From: JAJNBA01 sp963842295
GTDB lineage: Bacteria; Actinomycetota; UBA4738; HRBIN12
Length of the DNA: 64,000 nucleotides
Direction of reading: 5' to 3'
Assembly (NCBI GenBank): GCA_963842295.1
Contig: CAWJFY010000004.1
Location: forward strand, 186,001-250,000
Below the pieces are notes generated by a model, which was not told where the DNA came from, ran no database searches, and was given only the letters and a program-made list of their open reading frames with translations. Position 1 is the first letter of the stretch; the number at the start of each line of letters is the position of its first letter. The translations under genes and the position numbers were made by a program. Below are positions 1 to 9,224 of this stretch, in pieces.

Positions 1-1157
1 TGGTTCAGGCCGCGAGGGCCCCCGTCGTAAGGGTGGGCTCGACGTCCGAGGCGCTCATGCGCCTTGCGGCCGACGAGCGAGGGTCGATGGCCGGGACCGT
101 CGTCGGGATCACGGGCGCGAACGGCAAGACGTCGACGAAGGATCTCGCGGACGCCGTCGCGCGGACGCGCTTCCGCGTCCACGCGAGCCCCGGGTCGTTC
201 AACAACGAGATCGGCCTGCCGCTCACTCTGCTGGGGGCTGCCCCCGACACCCAGGTCCTTGTCGCCGAGATGGGAGCACGGCGCCTCGGCGACGTGAAGC
301 TCCTGTCGGGGATCGCCCTGCCCGACGTCATCGTGGTGACGAACGTGGGCGTCGCGCACATGGAGATCTTCGGATCGTGGGCGTCGATCGTCGAGGCCTC
401 GGCGGAGCCGGTCGATGCCCTCGGTCCGGACGGACTCGCGATCTTGAACGCGGACGACCCCGTCGCGATCGCGTACGCCGACCGGTGCCCCGGCAGGGTC
501 GTGACCTTCGGTTCGAGGGCACATGCCGACGTACGCGCGGAGCAGGTATCGCTGGGCTCCGACGGCCGCGCTTCGTTCCTGCTCGCCGCAGACGGGACCA
601 CCGTGGAGGTGACCCTCGCGGTGCCCGGTGAACACATGGTGTCGAACGCGCTCGCAGCCGTCGCCGTGGGTCGCGAGCTCGGGGTCCCTCTGGACGATGC
701 CGCTCTCGCGCTCGCCGAGGCCGGCGTGTCTCGCTGGCGGATGGAGACGTTCACGACGCCCTCGGGCGTTCGGGTCCTGAACGACGCGTACAACGCGAAC
801 CCCGAATCCACGGCGGCGGCGCTTCGCACCGCTCGGTGGATGGCCGGCGAAGAGCGCCTGATCGCCGTGCTCGGCGAGATGGCCGAGCTCGGCGCCATCT
901 CGGAGGACGAGCACGACCGCGTGGGGGAGCTGGCCGCCCGGATACGGGTCGACCGGCTGATCACGGTGGGGGGAGCGGCCGACACCATCGCGCGGGCCGC
1001 GATCCGCGAAGGCATGGAGCCCAGGGACGTGGCGACCTACGACACGCCGGACGAGGCGCTCGAGGACATCGGGCGCTCCGCCACAGCCGGTGACCTGATC
1101 CTCTTCAAGGGCTCACGGGTCGCTGGCCTCGAGACCGTGGCTGAGGCGTTGCGGTGA
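1..1157 (+). CDS. murF: UDP-N-acetylmuramoyl-tripeptide--D-alanyl-D-alanine ligase (MurF), 5'-truncated by window edge
   Basis: Cytoplasmic ATP-dependent ligase that adds D-Ala-D-Ala to UDP-MurNAc-tripeptide, the last soluble step before MraY. The frame is open from base 3 with no stop, and the residues before the first GTG (33) fit the MurF N-domain (VVRVGSTSEAL), so the real start lies upstream and roughly 75-90 residues are missing. Visible are the P-loop GANGKTS, the central-domain ENNEIGLPLTLL-like segment (SFNNEIGLPLTLL) and the Mur-ligase NDAYNANPES motif in the C-terminal part. The stop overlaps the mraY start (GTGA), so the genes are translationally coupled. The order murF-mraY-murD-ftsW-murG is the standard dcw order. 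Identification is secure; only the start is unknown. Confidence 0.95.
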   Translation, partial: VQAARAPVVRVGSTSEALMRLAADERGSMAGTVVGITGANGKTSTKDLADAVARTRFRVHASPGSFNNEIGLPLTLLGAAPDTQVLVAEMGARRLGDVKLLSGIALPDVIVVTNVGVAHMEIFGSWASIVEASAEPVDALGPDGLAILNADDPVAIAYADRCPGRVVTFGSRAHADVRAEQVSLGSDGRASFLLAADGTTVEVTLAVPGEHMVSNALAAVAVGRELGVPLDDAALALAEAGVSRWRMETFTTPSGVRVLNDAYNANPESTAAALRTARWMAGEERLIAVLGEMAELGAISEDEHDRVGELAARIRVDRLITVGGAADTIARAAIREGMEPRDVATYDTPDEALEDIGRSATAGDLILFKGSRVAGLETVAEALR

Positions 1158-2236
1158 TCTCGATCCTCGTGGCGGGTGCGGTCGGTCTCGCGGTCACGCT
1201 CCTCGGGACCCCGGTGGCGATCCGTCTCTTCCGGGTGTGGGGGTGGGGTCAGCGGATCCGCGAAGACGGCCCGCACACGCACTTCGAGAAGGTGGGCACG
1301 CCGACGATGGGCGGGATCGTGATGCTCGGGGCCCTCATCGTCGCCTACCTCGCGACGCGGCCCACGATCGCCGCCGGGATCACATTCAGCCCCGCGGGGC
1401 TCGCACTGATCCTCGCCGCGGTGGGATTCGGGCTGGTGGGGTTCGTGGACGACTACCTCAAGGTCCGGCGACAGCGGTCCCTCGGCCTGTCGAAGACCCA
1501 GAAGTTCATCGGAACCGCCCTCGTGTCGGTGCTGTTCGCGTTCGTCGTCGTCGCGTTCTCCGGCGATACGGGCACGTCGACGAGCCTGTCCTTCGTCCGG
1601 CCCACGGCCCTGGAGCTCGGCATCTTCTTCTACGTCTGGGTGTTCGTGGTCCTCACGTCCTCTTCGCACGCCGTGAATCTCACCGACGGGCTCGACGGGC
1701 TCGCTGCCGGATCCTCGATCCTCGTCCTCGCGGGATACGTGTTCATCGCCTTCTGGCAGTTCCGGCACACCTGTGCCCAGGAGCTGCCGGTCGAGGCGTT
1801 GAAAGCCTGCTACAAGGGCGTCGATCTCCTCGCGATGCAGGACACGGCCATCATCGCGGCGGCCATGATGGGCGCCGCGATGGGGTTCCTCTGGTGGAAC
1901 GCCGCGCCCGCGCGCATCTTCATGGGTGATACCGGCGCCCTGGCGCTCGGAGGGCTCTTCGGCGCGATGGCGATCACGACGAACACGCAGTTGCTCCTGG
2001 TCATCCTCGGCGGCCTCTACGTGATCGAGACGATGTCGGTGATCTTCCAGGTGATCTCGTTCCGGGGTTTCGGGAAGCGGATCTTCAGGATGTCGCCGAT
2101 CCACCATCACTTCGAGCTCTCGGGCTGGCCCGAGTTCACCGTGATCGTTCGGTTCTGGATCATCGCCGGGCTGTGCGTCGCCGTCGGGCTTGGCGTGTTC
2201 TACGCGGACTTCATCGCCCGGGGTGGTCTCGATTGA
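1154..2236 (+). CDS. mraY: Phospho-N-acetylmuramoyl-pentapeptide-transferase (MraY)
   Basis: Integral membrane transferase that moves phospho-MurNAc-pentapeptide from UDP to undecaprenyl phosphate, forming lipid I. The 360-aa product has the family length and about ten hydrophobic segments. Diagnostic motifs are PTMGG near residue 50, the catalytic VDDYLK near 98, NLTDGLDGLAAG near 175, FMGDTGALALGG near 256 and the C-terminal PIHHHFE loop near 315. The GTG start overlaps the murF stop by 4 nt, and the stop overlaps the TTG start of murD. It belongs to a tightly packed dcw operon. A cysteine-bearing periplasmic insert (about residues 205-225) looks longer than in model MraY proteins. Confidence 0.97.
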   Translation: MISILVAGAVGLAVTLLGTPVAIRLFRVWGWGQRIREDGPHTHFEKVGTPTMGGIVMLGALIVAYLATRPTIAAGITFSPAGLALILAAVGFGLVGFVDDYLKVRRQRSLGLSKTQKFIGTALVSVLFAFVVVAFSGDTGTSTSLSFVRPTALELGIFFYVWVFVVLTSSSHAVNLTDGLDGLAAGSSILVLAGYVFIAFWQFRHTCAQELPVEALKACYKGVDLLAMQDTAIIAAAMMGAAMGFLWWNAAPARIFMGDTGALALGGLFGAMAITTNTQLLLVILGGLYVIETMSVIFQVISFRGFGKRIFRMSPIHHHFELSGWPEFTVIVRFWIIAGLCVAVGLGVFYADFIARGGLD

Positions 2237-3582
2237 GCGGGCGGTTCGCGGGGCAGCGGGCGGTCGTCGTGGGCGCGGGGGTCGCGGGCACCGGCGCGGC
2301 GCGTGTCCTGATCGCGGAGGGGGCCGAGGTTCTCGTGACGGAGGCTCGTCCCGAGGCGGATGTCCCGTCCGCCGCGGAGCTTCGAGCGATCGGGGTGGAG
2401 GTCCGCGCGGGCGGCCACGATCCCAGTCACCTCGAGGAAGCGACGTTGGTCGTCGCCGGGCCGGGGGTGCCTCCGGCCGCGAAGGTGTTCCGTTGGGCTC
2501 GTGAGCTCGGGCTCCCCGTCTGGGGGGAGATGGAGCTCGGCGCTCGGCTGGCCCGCGCGCCGTACCTCGCGGTCACGGGCACGAACGGGAAGACGACCGT
2601 CGCGTCGATGATCGAGGCCTGTCTGCGGGCCGGAGGGATCGACGCGCTGGCGTGCGGCAACATCGGTCGATCCTTCCCCGAGGCGGCACGCGAGGAGCAC
2701 GACGTCCTGGTGGTGGAGGTGTCGAGCTTCCAGCTCGCTCTCCAGGAGTCGTTCCATCCGACGATCTCCGTTCTGTTGAACGTCGCGCCTGACCACCTCG
2801 ACTGGCACGGCACGTTCGAGTCCTACGTCGCAGCCAAGGAGCGGATCCACGAGCTGCAGACAGGAACCGACGTGCACGTCGGCAACCGCGACGATCCGCC
2901 GGCGGCCGAGATCTCGTCGAGGGCGAACTGTGTGCTCCGCTGGTTCCGGCGGGGGCCGCCGGACGAGGGTGAGGTCGGCTACGTGGACGGCGACCTCGTG
3001 GCCCGCGTCGAGGGCACCCACCGTCTCGGCCCCATCGACCCCGAGCGAGCGGGGTATCGGGAGGATGCGGCCGCCGCGGCGGCCGTCGCGATCGCGTACG
3101 GAGTGGATCCCGCCGCCGCGGCGGCCGCGCTGGCCGGGTTCCGTCCCGGACCTCACCGCGGCGAGGTCGTGGCGACCGTCGACGGGGTGCGGTTCGTCGA
3201 CAACTCCAAAGCGACCAACGTCCACGCGGCGGCGGCGGCGATCGACGGTGCCGGCGACGCCGTCTTGATCGCCGGCGGCCGCGCCAAAGGGGTGGACCTC
3301 TCGCCTCTCAAGGACCATTCCCGTCGTCTTCGGGCCGTGATCGCGATCGGCGAGTCGGCCCCGGACGTCGTGGGCGTGTTCGAAGGATCGGTTCCCACAG
3401 AGGTGGCCGGGTCCATCGAGGAGGCCGTACGGGACGCGTTCGCCGCGGCCGTGTCGGGTGACACCGTCCTTCTGGCTCCGGCGTGCGCGAGCTGGGACCA
3501 GTTCGAGAGTTACGTCGAGCGCGGAGATCGGTTCGCAGCGGCGGCCAGGTCGTTGCACGCGGAAGCGGGCGCCCGTGGCTGA
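2233..3582 (+). CDS. murD: UDP-N-acetylmuramoylalanine--D-glutamate ligase (MurD)
   Basis: Cytoplasmic ligase that adds D-Glu to UDP-MurNAc-L-Ala. The chosen start is TTG at 2233, which overlaps the mraY stop (TTGA) and puts the Rossmann-like N-domain motif GAGVAGTGAAR near residue 14. A GTG 60 nt upstream would extend the protein into the 3' end of mraY and is unlikely. The ATP loop GTNGKTT lies near residue 116, NVAPDHLDWHG near 182, the C-domain DNSKATN near 320, and LLAPACASWDQF near 414. Length is 449 aa, as expected. It overlaps ftsW by 8 nt. Confidence 0.96.
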   Translation: MSGRFAGQRAVVVGAGVAGTGAARVLIAEGAEVLVTEARPEADVPSAAELRAIGVEVRAGGHDPSHLEEATLVVAGPGVPPAAKVFRWARELGLPVWGEMELGARLARAPYLAVTGTNGKTTVASMIEACLRAGGIDALACGNIGRSFPEAAREEHDVLVVEVSSFQLALQESFHPTISVLLNVAPDHLDWHGTFESYVAAKERIHELQTGTDVHVGNRDDPPAAEISSRANCVLRWFRRGPPDEGEVGYVDGDLVARVEGTHRLGPIDPERAGYREDAAAAAAVAIAYGVDPAAAAAALAGFRPGPHRGEVVATVDGVRFVDNSKATNVHAAAAAIDGAGDAVLIAGGRAKGVDLSPLKDHSRRLRAVIAIGESAPDVVGVFEGSVPTEVAGSIEEAVRDAFAAAVSGDTVLLAPACASWDQFESYVERGDRFAAAARSLHAEAGARG

Positions 3583-4843
3583 TCGCACGATCGCCCGACG
3601 CCGCCCGAAGGCCGCCGGCTCCCGGGCGTCTCACCTGCGCCTCGTCCGGGCCGAGGATCTGATGCGACCGGCGCCGACCGCAGTTGCCGCAGCGCGTCGG
3701 AACCTCACCCTCCTCCTCGTACCGACCGCCCTCCTCACGGTGATCGGCCTGGTCATGATCCTGTCGGCAGGCTCCATCTCTGCCGTGGAGGGATACGGGA
3801 CGAGCTTCTGGTACTTCAACCGGCAGAGCCTGTACGCGGTCGCAGGCGTGATCGGTCTCGTGGTGGTGGCGCGCGTGCCGTACACGTTCTGGCGACGAGC
3901 CGCGATCCCGATGCTCGTGCTGCTGCTGCCGGTGATGCTGCTGACGCTGCACCCGGCGGTCGGCTCCTCCCTGTACGGCGCTGCTCGTTGGATCGACCTC
4001 GGTCCGATCACCCTCCAGCCGGCGGAGTTCGCGAAGCTGCTCACGATCTGTGCGGCCGCCGCGATCCTGTCGCGGCCTTGGAAGGACCTCGACCGGCCCC
4101 GGGACGCCTTCCTGCCGCTCGCCCCGCTGGTCGCCGTCGTCGCGACCATCGTGATGCTGCAGAAGGACCTCGGGACGACGGTGATCATCTGCGGCAGTGT
4201 GTTCCTTCTGTTGTTCGCCGCCGGTCTCCGCCTCCGCTACCTCGTGTGGACCGCCCTCGGAGGCGTGGCGGCGATCGCGTACTTCATCTTCGGCACGGCC
4301 TACCGGAAGACGCGGTTGCTGGAGGCGTGGCTCAACTGGGAGCTGGATCCGAGCGGGGCCGGGTGGCAGCTTCGTCAAGGGCTGATCGCGATCGGATCGG
4401 GGGGATGGCTCGGGATCGGCCTGGGCAACAGCCGTCAGAAGTGGGACTACCTGCCCAACGCGCACAGCGATTTCGTGTTCGCCGTCCTCGGAGAGGAGCT
4501 CGGCCTGATCGGTGCCCTCGCGGTCCTGTCCCTGTTCGGCATCCTCCTGTTCGCCGGCATCCGGATCGCGATGAACGCACCGGACGCGTTCGGCCGGCTC
4601 CTCGCCGCGGGGATCACCGGCTGGATCGGCCTGCAGACCCTCGTGAACCTCGGCGCCGTGACCGGGCTCCTGCCGATCACCGGTGTGCCGCTGCCGTTCC
4701 TCTCCTTCGGAGGCACGGCGCTCGTGGTGACGCTCGCCGGGGTCGGCGTGATCGCCAGCGTCGGACTCCACGGCGTGCGGTCCGTGGAGAGGGGGCGCGC
4801 CAGCGAGCGGTCTCGTCCCACCGTCGGAGGGAGCCGGCGGTGA
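3575..4843 (+). CDS. ftsW: Lipid II-polymerizing SEDS glycosyltransferase FtsW
   Basis: Polytopic SEDS-family peptidoglycan polymerase of the divisome, working with a class B PBP. About ten membrane segments are visible. Motifs are the NAHSDFVFAVLGEELG loop and the C-terminal PLPFLSFGGTALV. I chose GTG 3575 because it overlaps the murD stop like its operon neighbours, giving 422 aa with a basic cytoplasmic N-tail (RTIARRRPKAAG). An ATG at 3662 (393 aa) is an alternative that also leaves all membrane segments. It could in principle be called RodA, but its place between murD and murG argues for FtsW. The C-terminal tail is short and basic. Confidence 0.94.
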   Translation: MADRTIARRRPKAAGSRASHLRLVRAEDLMRPAPTAVAAARRNLTLLLVPTALLTVIGLVMILSAGSISAVEGYGTSFWYFNRQSLYAVAGVIGLVVVARVPYTFWRRAAIPMLVLLLPVMLLTLHPAVGSSLYGAARWIDLGPITLQPAEFAKLLTICAAAAILSRPWKDLDRPRDAFLPLAPLVAVVATIVMLQKDLGTTVIICGSVFLLLFAAGLRLRYLVWTALGGVAAIAYFIFGTAYRKTRLLEAWLNWELDPSGAGWQLRQGLIAIGSGGWLGIGLGNSRQKWDYLPNAHSDFVFAVLGEELGLIGALAVLSLFGILLFAGIRIAMNAPDAFGRLLAAGITGWIGLQTLVNLGAVTGLLPITGVPLPFLSFGGTALVVTLAGVGVIASVGLHGVRSVERGRASERSRPTVGGSRR

Positions 4844-5943
4844 GGATCGTGATCGCCGGCGGGGGCACGGCCGGCCACGTCTCACCGTCGATCGCGGTGG
4901 CGGAGCGGCTGCAGGAAGGGGGAGCGTCCGTCGAGTTCGTCGGATCCTCCACGGGCCAGGAGGCTTCGATCGTGCCGGCCGCCGGCTACCGCTTCCACCC
5001 GGTCCGTGCGGCTCCGTTCCGACGGGAGCTCTCCCTCCGATCGGCGGCGGCGCCCTTCATCGCGCTTCGCTCGGTGGCCACCTGCCGGCCGATCGTGCAG
5101 GACGCGGCCGCGGTGCTGGGGATGGGGGGGTACGCGAGCATCGCCGCCGTGGTCGCGGCGCGGTCGGTCGGGGTTCCCACGATCCTCCACGAGCAGAACG
5201 CGATCCCTGGCCTCGCGAACCGTCTCCTTGCCAGGCTCGCCACGGCGATGGCGCTCACCTTCGAGGGCTCGAGGAGCGGGTTCCCCGCATCCCTCCGGAC
5301 CGAGGTGACCGGGCTCCCGGTCCGTCGCGAGATCTTGGATGTGGTGACCCGCCGTGAGCAGTTCGCCGACGAGGCGAGACGCATGTTCGAACTACGGACG
5401 GGACGGACGACGGTCCTGGTGACCGGCGGGAGCCAGGGCGCCTTGCACGTCGACCGCGCGGTCGCGGAGGCGATCCCGCTCCTGGCGGGCCGATCCGACC
5501 TCCAGCTCCTCGTGCTCACCGGGAGGGCGCACGAGCGGATCGTCGCGACGGCGGCGAACGAGGAGATGGAGCTGGTCGTGCGGACCGTGCCCTTCCTCGA
5601 CCGGATGGAGCTTGCGCTCGCGATCGCAGATCTGGCCGTGGCGCGGGCCGGGGCGAACACGATCCAAGAGCTCGCGGTGTGCTCGATCCCCTCGATCCTC
5701 GTTCCGTATCCGCACGCGACCGATGATCATCAGACGGCGAACGCGAGAGAGCTGGAGCGCGCCGGAGCCGCGGACGTGTATCTCGATCGTGAGCTGACCC
5801 CCGAGGGTCTGGCGCGTCGGATCCTCTCGGCCGCCGGCGACTCAGAGCGCCGGGCTGTGATGGGCAAGGCGGCGGCGGACTGGGCGAAGCCCGACGCCGA
5901 CGAGCGGATGGCCGAGCTGGTGCAGGAGGTGGCGCGCCGATGA
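4840..5943 (+). CDS. murG: UDP-GlcNAc:undecaprenyl-pyrophosphoryl-MurNAc-pentapeptide GlcNAc transferase (MurG)
   Basis: Peripheral membrane GT-B transferase that converts lipid I to lipid II. The start is GTG 4840, overlapping the ftsW stop (GTGA). The open frame runs far upstream inside ftsW but that part is a shadow. The N-domain has the phosphate-binding GGGTAGHVSPSIAVA at residues 7-21, GMGGYAS near 94, and HEQNAIPGLANRL near 115. The C-domain has TGGSQGA near 196 and the UDP-GlcNAc site (RAGANTIQE, then DDHQTANA) near 270-305. Length 367 aa is normal. Its stop overlaps the murC ATG. Confidence 0.96.
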   Translation: MRIVIAGGGTAGHVSPSIAVAERLQEGGASVEFVGSSTGQEASIVPAAGYRFHPVRAAPFRRELSLRSAAAPFIALRSVATCRPIVQDAAAVLGMGGYASIAAVVAARSVGVPTILHEQNAIPGLANRLLARLATAMALTFEGSRSGFPASLRTEVTGLPVRREILDVVTRREQFADEARRMFELRTGRTTVLVTGGSQGALHVDRAVAEAIPLLAGRSDLQLLVLTGRAHERIVATAANEEMELVVRTVPFLDRMELALAIADLAVARAGANTIQELAVCSIPSILVPYPHATDDHQTANARELERAGAADVYLDRELTPEGLARRILSAAGDSERRAVMGKAAADWAKPDADERMAELVQEVARR

Positions 5944-7376
5944 GGTCACCGCTCTACCGCCCTCGGCCCGGCTCCATCCCCACCCTCGGCGTTCCCTCGC
6001 TGGACGGCGTGAAGTCCGTGCACCTGATCGGCGTCGGGGGAGCGGGGATGCGGAACCTGGCGCGGCTCTTCCTGGCGAAGGGCATCCGGGTCTCGGGCTC
6101 GGACCTCAAGGATTCTGGGGGCCTCCAGGAGCTCACGGCCGCGGGCGCTCGTATCCACGTGGGGCACGATGCCGACGCCCTGGACACTCCCGACGTCGTG
6201 GTGATCTCGAGCGCGATCACCGAAGGGAACCAGGAGCTCGTTGCCGCTCGCGCGCGCGGGTTCGTGGTGTGGGCGCGGCAGCAGGCGATCGCCGCCTTCG
6301 CCGATACCCATCGGTCCATCGCCGTGGCGGGCACCACGGGGAAGACGACGACCACCTCGATGATCGCGACGGTGCTCGAGCACGCAGGTCTCGATCCGAC
6401 CTACCTGATCGGGGCTGATCTGAACGAGAGTGGGACCGGCGCGAAGACGGGAGAGGGCGACCTCTTCCTCTTCGAAGCGGACGAGAGCGACGGGTCGTTC
6501 CTCCTGACGGATCCGGCGATCGGCGTCGTCACCAACGTCGAGGTGGACCACGTGGACTTCTATCCGGGGGGTGAGGCGGAGCTTCGTCTCGCGTTCGCGG
6601 AGTTCTGTGCGCGCGCGGGCACGGTGGTCATCTGCGCCGACGACGACGGGGCTCGCGAGGCGGTTCGAGTCGCCGACGTCGACGCGATCCGATACGGGGT
6701 GGCGCCGAACGCGGACCTCCGCCTCACGATCGAGACGCCGGGCCCGGGCGGGGCGCGTGGGACCGTCGACGTCGGAGGGAACACCGTGCTGATCGCGCTC
6801 CCGGTCGACGGTGCCCACAACCTGCTGGATGCGGCCGCGGCGATCGCGGTGGGCCGCGTCGTCGGCGTGGCGGCCGATGACGCCGCCCGCGCCCTCGCTT
6901 CCTTCGGCGGCGTCCACCGCCGCTTCGAACGGCGGGGGAGCGCTCGCGGCGCCGAGTTCTACGACGACTACGCACACGTGCCGACCGAGCTCGCCGTCAC
7001 GATCGACGTGGCGCGGGCTCGACAGCCCCATCGACTCATCGCCGTGTTCCAGCCTCATCGGTACTCGAGGACCCAGGCCCTTTGGCGCGAGCTCGGTGCG
7101 AGCCTCACCGGCGCGGACCTGATCGTGGTGACCGACGTCTACGGCGCGAACCAAGCGCCGATCCCCGGCATCACCGGCGAGCTTGTCGTCGACGGTGTTC
7201 GCCGGGCGGCGCCCGACCGCGAGGTGGTCTACGCGCCGCACCGAGAGGACGCGATCTCCTTCCTCGCCCGCGAGGTCCGCGAGGGAGACTTCGTGATCAC
7301 GCTGGGATGCGGCGACGTGTGGATGCTCGGCGATGCCGCGCTCGCCCGGATCGGGGAGGCGGACGGCGATGCCTGA
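5940..7376 (+). CDS. murC: UDP-N-acetylmuramate--L-alanine ligase (MurC)
   Basis: Cytoplasmic ligase that adds L-Ala to UDP-MurNAc. ATG 5940 overlaps the murG stop (ATGA). The N-domain HLIGVGGAGM begins near residue 30, so there is a Pro-rich N-terminal lead of about 28 residues that most MurC proteins lack in this form. The ATP loop AGTTGKTTT lies near residue 130, FEADESDGSFL near 178, TNVEVDHVDFY near 200, FGGVHRRFE near 323, and the C-domain YDDYAHVPTE and FQPHRYSRT near 340-375. Length 478 aa. The order murG-murC-murB without ddl between them is actinobacterial in style. Confidence 0.96.
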   Translation: MRSPLYRPRPGSIPTLGVPSLDGVKSVHLIGVGGAGMRNLARLFLAKGIRVSGSDLKDSGGLQELTAAGARIHVGHDADALDTPDVVVISSAITEGNQELVAARARGFVVWARQQAIAAFADTHRSIAVAGTTGKTTTTSMIATVLEHAGLDPTYLIGADLNESGTGAKTGEGDLFLFEADESDGSFLLTDPAIGVVTNVEVDHVDFYPGGEAELRLAFAEFCARAGTVVICADDDGAREAVRVADVDAIRYGVAPNADLRLTIETPGPGGARGTVDVGGNTVLIALPVDGAHNLLDAAAAIAVGRVVGVAADDAARALASFGGVHRRFERRGSARGAEFYDDYAHVPTELAVTIDVARARQPHRLIAVFQPHRYSRTQALWRELGASLTGADLIVVTDVYGANQAPIPGITGELVVDGVRRAAPDREVVYAPHREDAISFLAREVREGDFVITLGCGDVWMLGDAALARIGEADGDA

Positions 7377-8298
7377 TCTGGAGGACGCCGAGCGTCTCCT
7401 CCGCGATCGGCTCGGCTCGCGGCTGCGTGTGGGCTTCCCCCTCGCGCCGTTGACGAGCTTCCGGATCGGGGGTCCGGCCGCGCTCTTCGTGGAGGCGGAG
7501 GACGACGGGGCGCTCGGTTCGGTCGGGCAGGTCGCGAGCCAGACCGGCGCGTCCGTGGCGGTGATCGGCAAGGGTTCGAACGTGCTCGTGTCGGACGGAG
7601 GCTTCCCCGGCATCGTGGTCCGTCTCGGCCGGGGGTATCGATGGGCCGGACGCGATGGGGACCTGCTCACGGCAGGAGGCGCGATGCCGCTGCCGGCGCT
7701 CGCCGGTGTCGCGATGCGGCACCACTTGGCCGGACTCGAGTTCGGCGTGGCCATCCCGGCGAGCCTGGGCGGGGCGGTGAAGATGAACGCAGGCGCGCAC
7801 GGCCGTTCGATGTCGGAGGTGATCGAACGAGTGGAGATCTTCTCCCTGGCGCAAGGAGCGAGGCATTCGTTCTCCGCCCACGAGACCGGATTCGGCTACC
7901 GACGCTCGAGCCTGCCGGCCGGCGGCGTCGTGGTCGGTGCCGTCGCCCGCCTCGAGCCGGGCGATGAGGATGACATCCGGTCCCGGATGGACGAGGCGAG
8001 AGACTGGCGCCGCCGCACGCAGCCGCTCGTCGAGCCGAACTGTGGCTCGGTCTTCAAGAACCCCGACGGCGACCACGCCGCGAGGCTGATCGAGGCGGCC
8101 GGAGCGAAGGGCCTTCGGCTCGGCGGTGCGCGGGTGTCCGAGAAGCATTCGAACTTCATCGTGGCGAGCCCCGGTGCGTCTTCCTCCGATGTCTGGCTGC
8201 TGATCGAACGCGTGCGTACGCTCGTGGAGTCGCACACCGGGATCCGACTCGAGACCGAGGTCGAGTTGATGGGGGCCGTCGCCGATGAGGGGCCCTGA
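7369..8298 (+). CDS. murB: UDP-N-acetylenolpyruvoylglucosamine reductase (MurB)
   Basis: FAD- and NADPH-dependent reductase that makes UDP-MurNAc from enolpyruvyl-UDP-GlcNAc. The start ATG 7369 overlaps the murC end by 8 nt and gives a 309-aa protein; the earlier ATG at 7333 lies within murC and is rejected. FAD-binding features are TSFRIGGPA near residue 26, GKGSNVLVSDGGFPG near 66, and the IPASLGGAVKMNAGAHG stretch near 127. The catalytic region shows FGYRRSSLP near 170 and the serine loop NCGSVFKNP near 222, which is the type I/II MurB arrangement. The C-terminal E-x-V-x-L (ETEVEL) is present. Confidence 0.95.
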   Translation: MPDLEDAERLLRDRLGSRLRVGFPLAPLTSFRIGGPAALFVEAEDDGALGSVGQVASQTGASVAVIGKGSNVLVSDGGFPGIVVRLGRGYRWAGRDGDLLTAGGAMPLPALAGVAMRHHLAGLEFGVAIPASLGGAVKMNAGAHGRSMSEVIERVEIFSLAQGARHSFSAHETGFGYRRSSLPAGGVVVGAVARLEPGDEDDIRSRMDEARDWRRRTQPLVEPNCGSVFKNPDGDHAARLIEAAGAKGLRLGGARVSEKHSNFIVASPGASSSDVWLLIERVRTLVESHTGIRLETEVELMGAVADEGP

Positions 8299-9019
8299 GA
8301 TGGAGCGGCGGAAGAGCCTCCGGCGCTGGACGATCGCCGGTATCGCGCTGGTGCTCGTGGCGACGCTGGCCGTCGCCGCGACGTATACACCTCTGTTCGC
8401 AGCGAAGCACATCCGGCTCCGAGGCTCTGGCGGCATCTCCCGAGCGGAGATCCTCTCCGTGGGTGGGATGGATGACCGTTCCAACGTCTTCCATCTCGAC
8501 ACGCGTGCCGTCGAACGACGGTTGGAGGACGACCCGCGGGTGCTCGAGGCGCGCGTGATCACCTCGCTCCCGGACATGGTGTCGATCGAGATCGTCCCTC
8601 GGACGCCGGTGGCAGTGTTGGGCAGGCCCGCGGTTCTCGTCGGCGCCGACGGCGTCGTGATCGGACCGGCAGGCCATGCCGTCGATCTGCCGAAGCTCAT
8701 CGATGGCGACGGCGATCCCGTCGGCGCCGGTGGCCTGGTGAACGCTGCGGCCACGGCCGGCGCGCTCGGCTCAGCACTCCGTCGAACGGTCCAAGCCGTG
8801 GTCGTGGCGGCCGATGGAGCGCTGAAGGTTCGGCTGGCAGCAGGGTTCTCCGCCTCGTTCGGGGACGCCTCGGAGTTGGAAGCGAAGGCCGCATCGTTGT
8901 CCGCACTCCTGGCGTGGGTGAAGGAGCGAGAGGTCACCGTGGTCTCGGCCGATCTCTCGGTGCCCGGGAGTCCGACCGCGCAGTTGGAGCGAGGCTCGGC
9001 CGCGGTTGTCGTGCCCTGA
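8285..9019 (+). CDS. ftsQ: Cell division protein FtsQ/DivIB (POTRA domain)
   Basis: Bitopic divisome protein linking FtsL/FtsB and FtsW/FtsI. A basic cytoplasmic N-tail (ERRKSLRRW) is followed by one membrane segment (about residues 17-33), then a POTRA-like domain containing HIRLRG, a NVFHLDTRAVERRL helix and an ARVITSLPDMVSIEI strand pair typical of FtsQ. The C-terminal beta domain is weakly conserved, as usual. ATG 8285 overlaps murB by 14 nt; ATG 8300, just after the murB stop, is an equally good start (240 aa). Position between murB and ftsZ is the classic location and there is no ftsA. Confidence 0.88.
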   Translation: MRGPEMERRKSLRRWTIAGIALVLVATLAVAATYTPLFAAKHIRLRGSGGISRAEILSVGGMDDRSNVFHLDTRAVERRLEDDPRVLEARVITSLPDMVSIEIVPRTPVAVLGRPAVLVGADGVVIGPAGHAVDLPKLIDGDGDPVGAGGLVNAAATAGALGSALRRTVQAVVVAADGALKVRLAAGFSASFGDASELEAKAASLSALLAWVKEREVTVVSADLSVPGSPTAQLERGSAAVVVP

Positions 9020-9073
9020 TCCGATTGTCATCACAAAGCACAAGCGGACCCACTCCTGGGCTGCGGCAACTTC

Positions 9074-9102
9074 TTGACGGACCTGCCATTTCGAAGTAGG
9101 GT
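9074..9102 (+). promoter_or_regulatory. Sigma-70-type promoter of ftsZ
   Basis: TTGACG (9074-9079) and TAGGGT (9097-9102) are separated by exactly 17 bp in the 205-bp gap between ftsQ and ftsZ. Transcription would begin near 9109, giving ftsZ a leader of about 115 nt and a supply independent of the upstream mur operon. Confidence 0.7.
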
Positions 9103-9224
9103 CGCTGCCTCTACATGAGCTAGATATAGCAATGACGTTCAAGTGGAGCCTTAGGGTTCCGAATGGTGTTGAGCACGAAGGCGAGATCTCCACGCACGCG
9201 GGCCGGGGCCCGGGAGGGATTCGG

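Noticed and set aside
3988..4840. Upstream extension of the murG frame into ftsW (and similar extensions for ftsZ, sepF, rpsA, uvrA, uvrB)
   Set aside because: The extra residues are shadows of the preceding gene or leader; overlap codons, ribosome sites or -10 spacing support the shorter starts.
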